From Skeletonema tropicum (lineage: Eukaryota; Bacillariophyta; Thalassiosirophyceae; Thalassiosirales; Thalassiosiraceae), in NCBI GenBank assembly GCA_037178625.1, contig CM074142.1, positions 1,550,001 to 1,614,000 on the forward strand: a stretch of 64,000 nucleotides of DNA. Reading direction: 5' to 3'. Below the pieces are notes generated by a model. That model saw nothing but the letters and a program-made list of their open reading frames with translations. It was not told where the DNA came from and did no database searches. Shown one piece after another: positions 62,208 to 64,000 of this stretch. Within the stretch, counting starts at the first letter, position 1. Each line of letters begins with the position of its first letter. The translations under genes and the position numbers were made by a program.

Positions 62208-64000
62208 CTAGGCTTGGGCGAATGCAACAGCTTCGTCCAACTCTTCATCTTCATCGCGATCAAAGACCCCATAATCATACTCCTCTTCATCTCCATCAAA
62301 GGGCAACTTATCGAAGGAGTCAACTTCCTCGTCGCCTCTTCTTTGGCAATTACCTGCAGCACATTGGCAGTTGCTTGTGCATCCAGACATATTGCAATCT
62401 CCTGTGATGTGAAATTAGTAAGCACAAGGAGTTCCAAGTGATGTTAGAGGCTACACATTCCATACATAAGAAAGGCACACAACATCATTTTCTGTTTCTA
62501 TATGGAGAGAGCAAATCTAATAGAAAGCCTTACCCGAGGAACATTGGCAGTTGCTACTGCATCCAGACATATTGCAACCTCCTGTTATGTGAAAATAGTC
62601 CAATGAGGCAGAAGTTAGAAACTACACACTGCAGAAGACGGGCGCATAACATCATCTTTCATATAAAGGGAGTACAGCTTGTATAGAAAGCCTTACCTGT
62701 AGGACATTGGCAATTGGATGTGCACTTAGGCATTTCGCAATGTCCTGTTAGTTATGCGAAAATGATAAGGATAAGGAGTCCCAAGGGAAGAGAAGGTTAG
62801 AGTCTACGACATGAAATGTGGCACACGCACACAAAGCTTCAAAAGAAGAGCCTTACCTCCAGGACATTGGCAATTGGATGTGCACTTAGGCATTTCGCAA
62901 TGTCCTGTTATGCGAACACAAGGACAAGGAGTTCAAAGAGAAGGATCATTAGAGAGGAGGAACGTAGGACATAGGAGTAAGAGGAACAGACACTAAAATG
63001 AAACTGAGTGCTATTCCAGTGAAATGCCTTACCTTGCGAACAATGACAGTTGGATGTGCAAGTGGACAAATCTCCCGAGCCGCTGTCCCCGCCCCAGGGC
63101 CAGCCTCCCGAGCCGCTGTTCCCGCCCCAGGGCCAGCCCTGGCCGCCCCACCCAGGATCTACCTCACCACCTCTCCTTTGGCAACCTTCTGTGATGTGAA
63201 ATTTGACAAGGGAAGGGAGTTTAAAGGTATGGTTAGAGTCACATACAATTAAGAGGGCATCCGAAGCTTCCGTGGAGAAACAGGTTTAGTAGAAAAGCCT
63301 TACCTGCAGCACATTGGCAGTTGCTTCTGCATCCAGACAAATTGCAACCTCCTGTGATGTAAATTAACAAGGAAAGGGAGTTTAAGTAAGTTAGAGTCAT
63401 ATGCTATTTAAGGGGGCATCCGAAGCTTCCGTGGAGAGAACAGATTCAGTAGAAAAGCCTTACCTCCAGAACATTGGCAGTTGCTTCTGCATTTAGGCAT
63501 ATTGCAACGTCCTGGTGAAGAAATCAGAATGGACAAGTGATTATTTGAAGAGAATATTAGATTAGAGATTACACACTACAATGGGCACAACAGAGTTAGG
63601 AATAATATGGAGAGAAGAGCTTAAATAGAAAATCCTCACCTCCAGAACATTGGCAATTGGATGTGCACTTAGGCATTTCGCAATGTCCTGTTATGCGAAA
63701 ATGATAAGGAGTCCCGAGGAAGGAGAAGGTTAGGTTAGAGTCTCACGACATAAAATGTGGCACACGCACACAAAGCTTCAAAAGAAGAGCCTTACCTCCA
63801 GGACATTGGCAATTGGATGTGCACTTAGGCATTTCGCATTTTTCTGTCATGCGAAACAAGCAAGGACAAGGAGTTCGAAGAGAGGGAGCATTATTTAGAG
63901 AGGAGGAACGTAGAAGTAAGAAAAACAGAAGAGTAAAATGAAACAGAGTGCATTTGTCAGTGAAATTCCTCACCTCCCCAAGGGCAGTTACAGGCGGATG
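62208..64000 (-). CDS. Cys-rich repeat protein built from tandem 48-nt micro-exons (5' end outside window)
   Basis: Minus strand, 3' half only. Exons, 5' to 3': 64000-63974 (partial), 63843-63796, 63687-63640, 63511-63464, 63351-63304, 63188-63033 (156 nt), 62904-62857, 62744-62697, 62581-62534, 62401-62208 (last). Every short exon is 48 nt, phase 1 at both ends, with AG/GT(A/G)AGG borders and 108-130-bp introns. Each encodes one 16-residue module, e.g. GHCEMPKCTSNCQCPG, pattern C-x4-C-x3-C-x-C. The 156-nt exon adds a Gly/Trp-rich insert with an 11-residue unit repeated twice (GWPWGGNSGSG). The last exon ends in an acidic tail (FDGDEEEYDYG ... AVAFAQA, stop TAG 62208-62210). Spliced, it has no stop and over 35 cysteines. 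I do not recognise the family; metal binding or a secreted disulfide-rich protein are both possible. Confidence 0.8.

Noticed and set aside
1..64000. CRISPR arrays, bacterial operons or ribosome-binding sites
   Set aside because: The window is eukaryotic: spliced genes, LTR and Penelope-like elements, and no repeat-spacer structure. The regular ~160-bp period at 62.5-64 kb is an exon-intron array, not a CRISPR.

Overview
This window looks like nuclear DNA of a diatom, most likely a centric (Thalassiosirales-type) species. That inference rests on several things seen together. Genes are intron-poor, with GT-AG introns of about 90-165 bp. One oxidoreductase has an N-terminus resembling a diatom plastid-targeting presequence. 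There is an SPX-MFS phosphate transporter, a Pro/Ser-rich cell-surface protein, and families that are expanded in diatoms (MYND/RING/Sel1, F-box plus Cys-rich, GT90). The window also carries a dense mixture of Ty3-type, Penelope-like and MITE-type repeats. No database search was possible; all family names come from motifs.

Layout. 1-4 kb: a MITE and two divergent MYND-RING(-Sel1) genes, one truncated and one frameshifted. 4.2-7.8 kb: a large low-complexity protein ending in tandem ubiquitin-interacting-like helices. 9.4-13.1 kb: two tandem GT90 (CAP10-like) glycosyltransferase genes. 13,239-28,503: one complete Ty3-type LTR retrotransposon (230-bp LTRs, TG...CA ends, 5-bp target duplication GGTAC) that has been entered twice. 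The first guest is a 4.2-kb Penelope-like element with 293-bp terminal direct repeats, a candidate hammerhead ribozyme in each repeat, and a 555-bp duplication of the target. The second is a 4.9-kb insert encoding a six-exon SAP-like/ULP1 protease gene. 30.2-34.3 kb: an inverted, decayed third GT90 copy beside a transmembrane gene with three extracellular Cys modules. 34.6-42.7 kb: a tandem array of four F-box/Cys-rich genes, the first split by a 1.5-kb foldback element flanked by a 667-bp target duplication. 43.0-49.0 kb: SPX-MFS transporter. 49.4-51.6 kb: Pro/Ser-rich surface protein. 51.8-54.5 kb: another RING-Sel1 gene with duplicated 5' DNA. 54.9-57.3 kb: a plastid FNR-like oxidoreductase and a BTB protein. 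58-61 kb: transposon debris (hAT fragment, TTAA-flanked element, possible Crypton remnant). 62.2-64.0 kb: the 3' half of a minus-strand gene built from tandem 48-nt, phase-1 micro-exons, each encoding one 16-residue four-cysteine module.

The most unusual signals are: (1) the micro-exon array, whose splice phases and lengths all fit; (2) two unrelated mobile elements, each flanked by a direct target duplication of more than half a kilobase; (3) the flipped terminal hairpin and candidate ribozyme of the Penelope-like element; (4) the spliced ULP1 gene whose introns share a palindrome; and (5) a frameshift preserved across diverged tandem F-box/Cys-rich paralogues.
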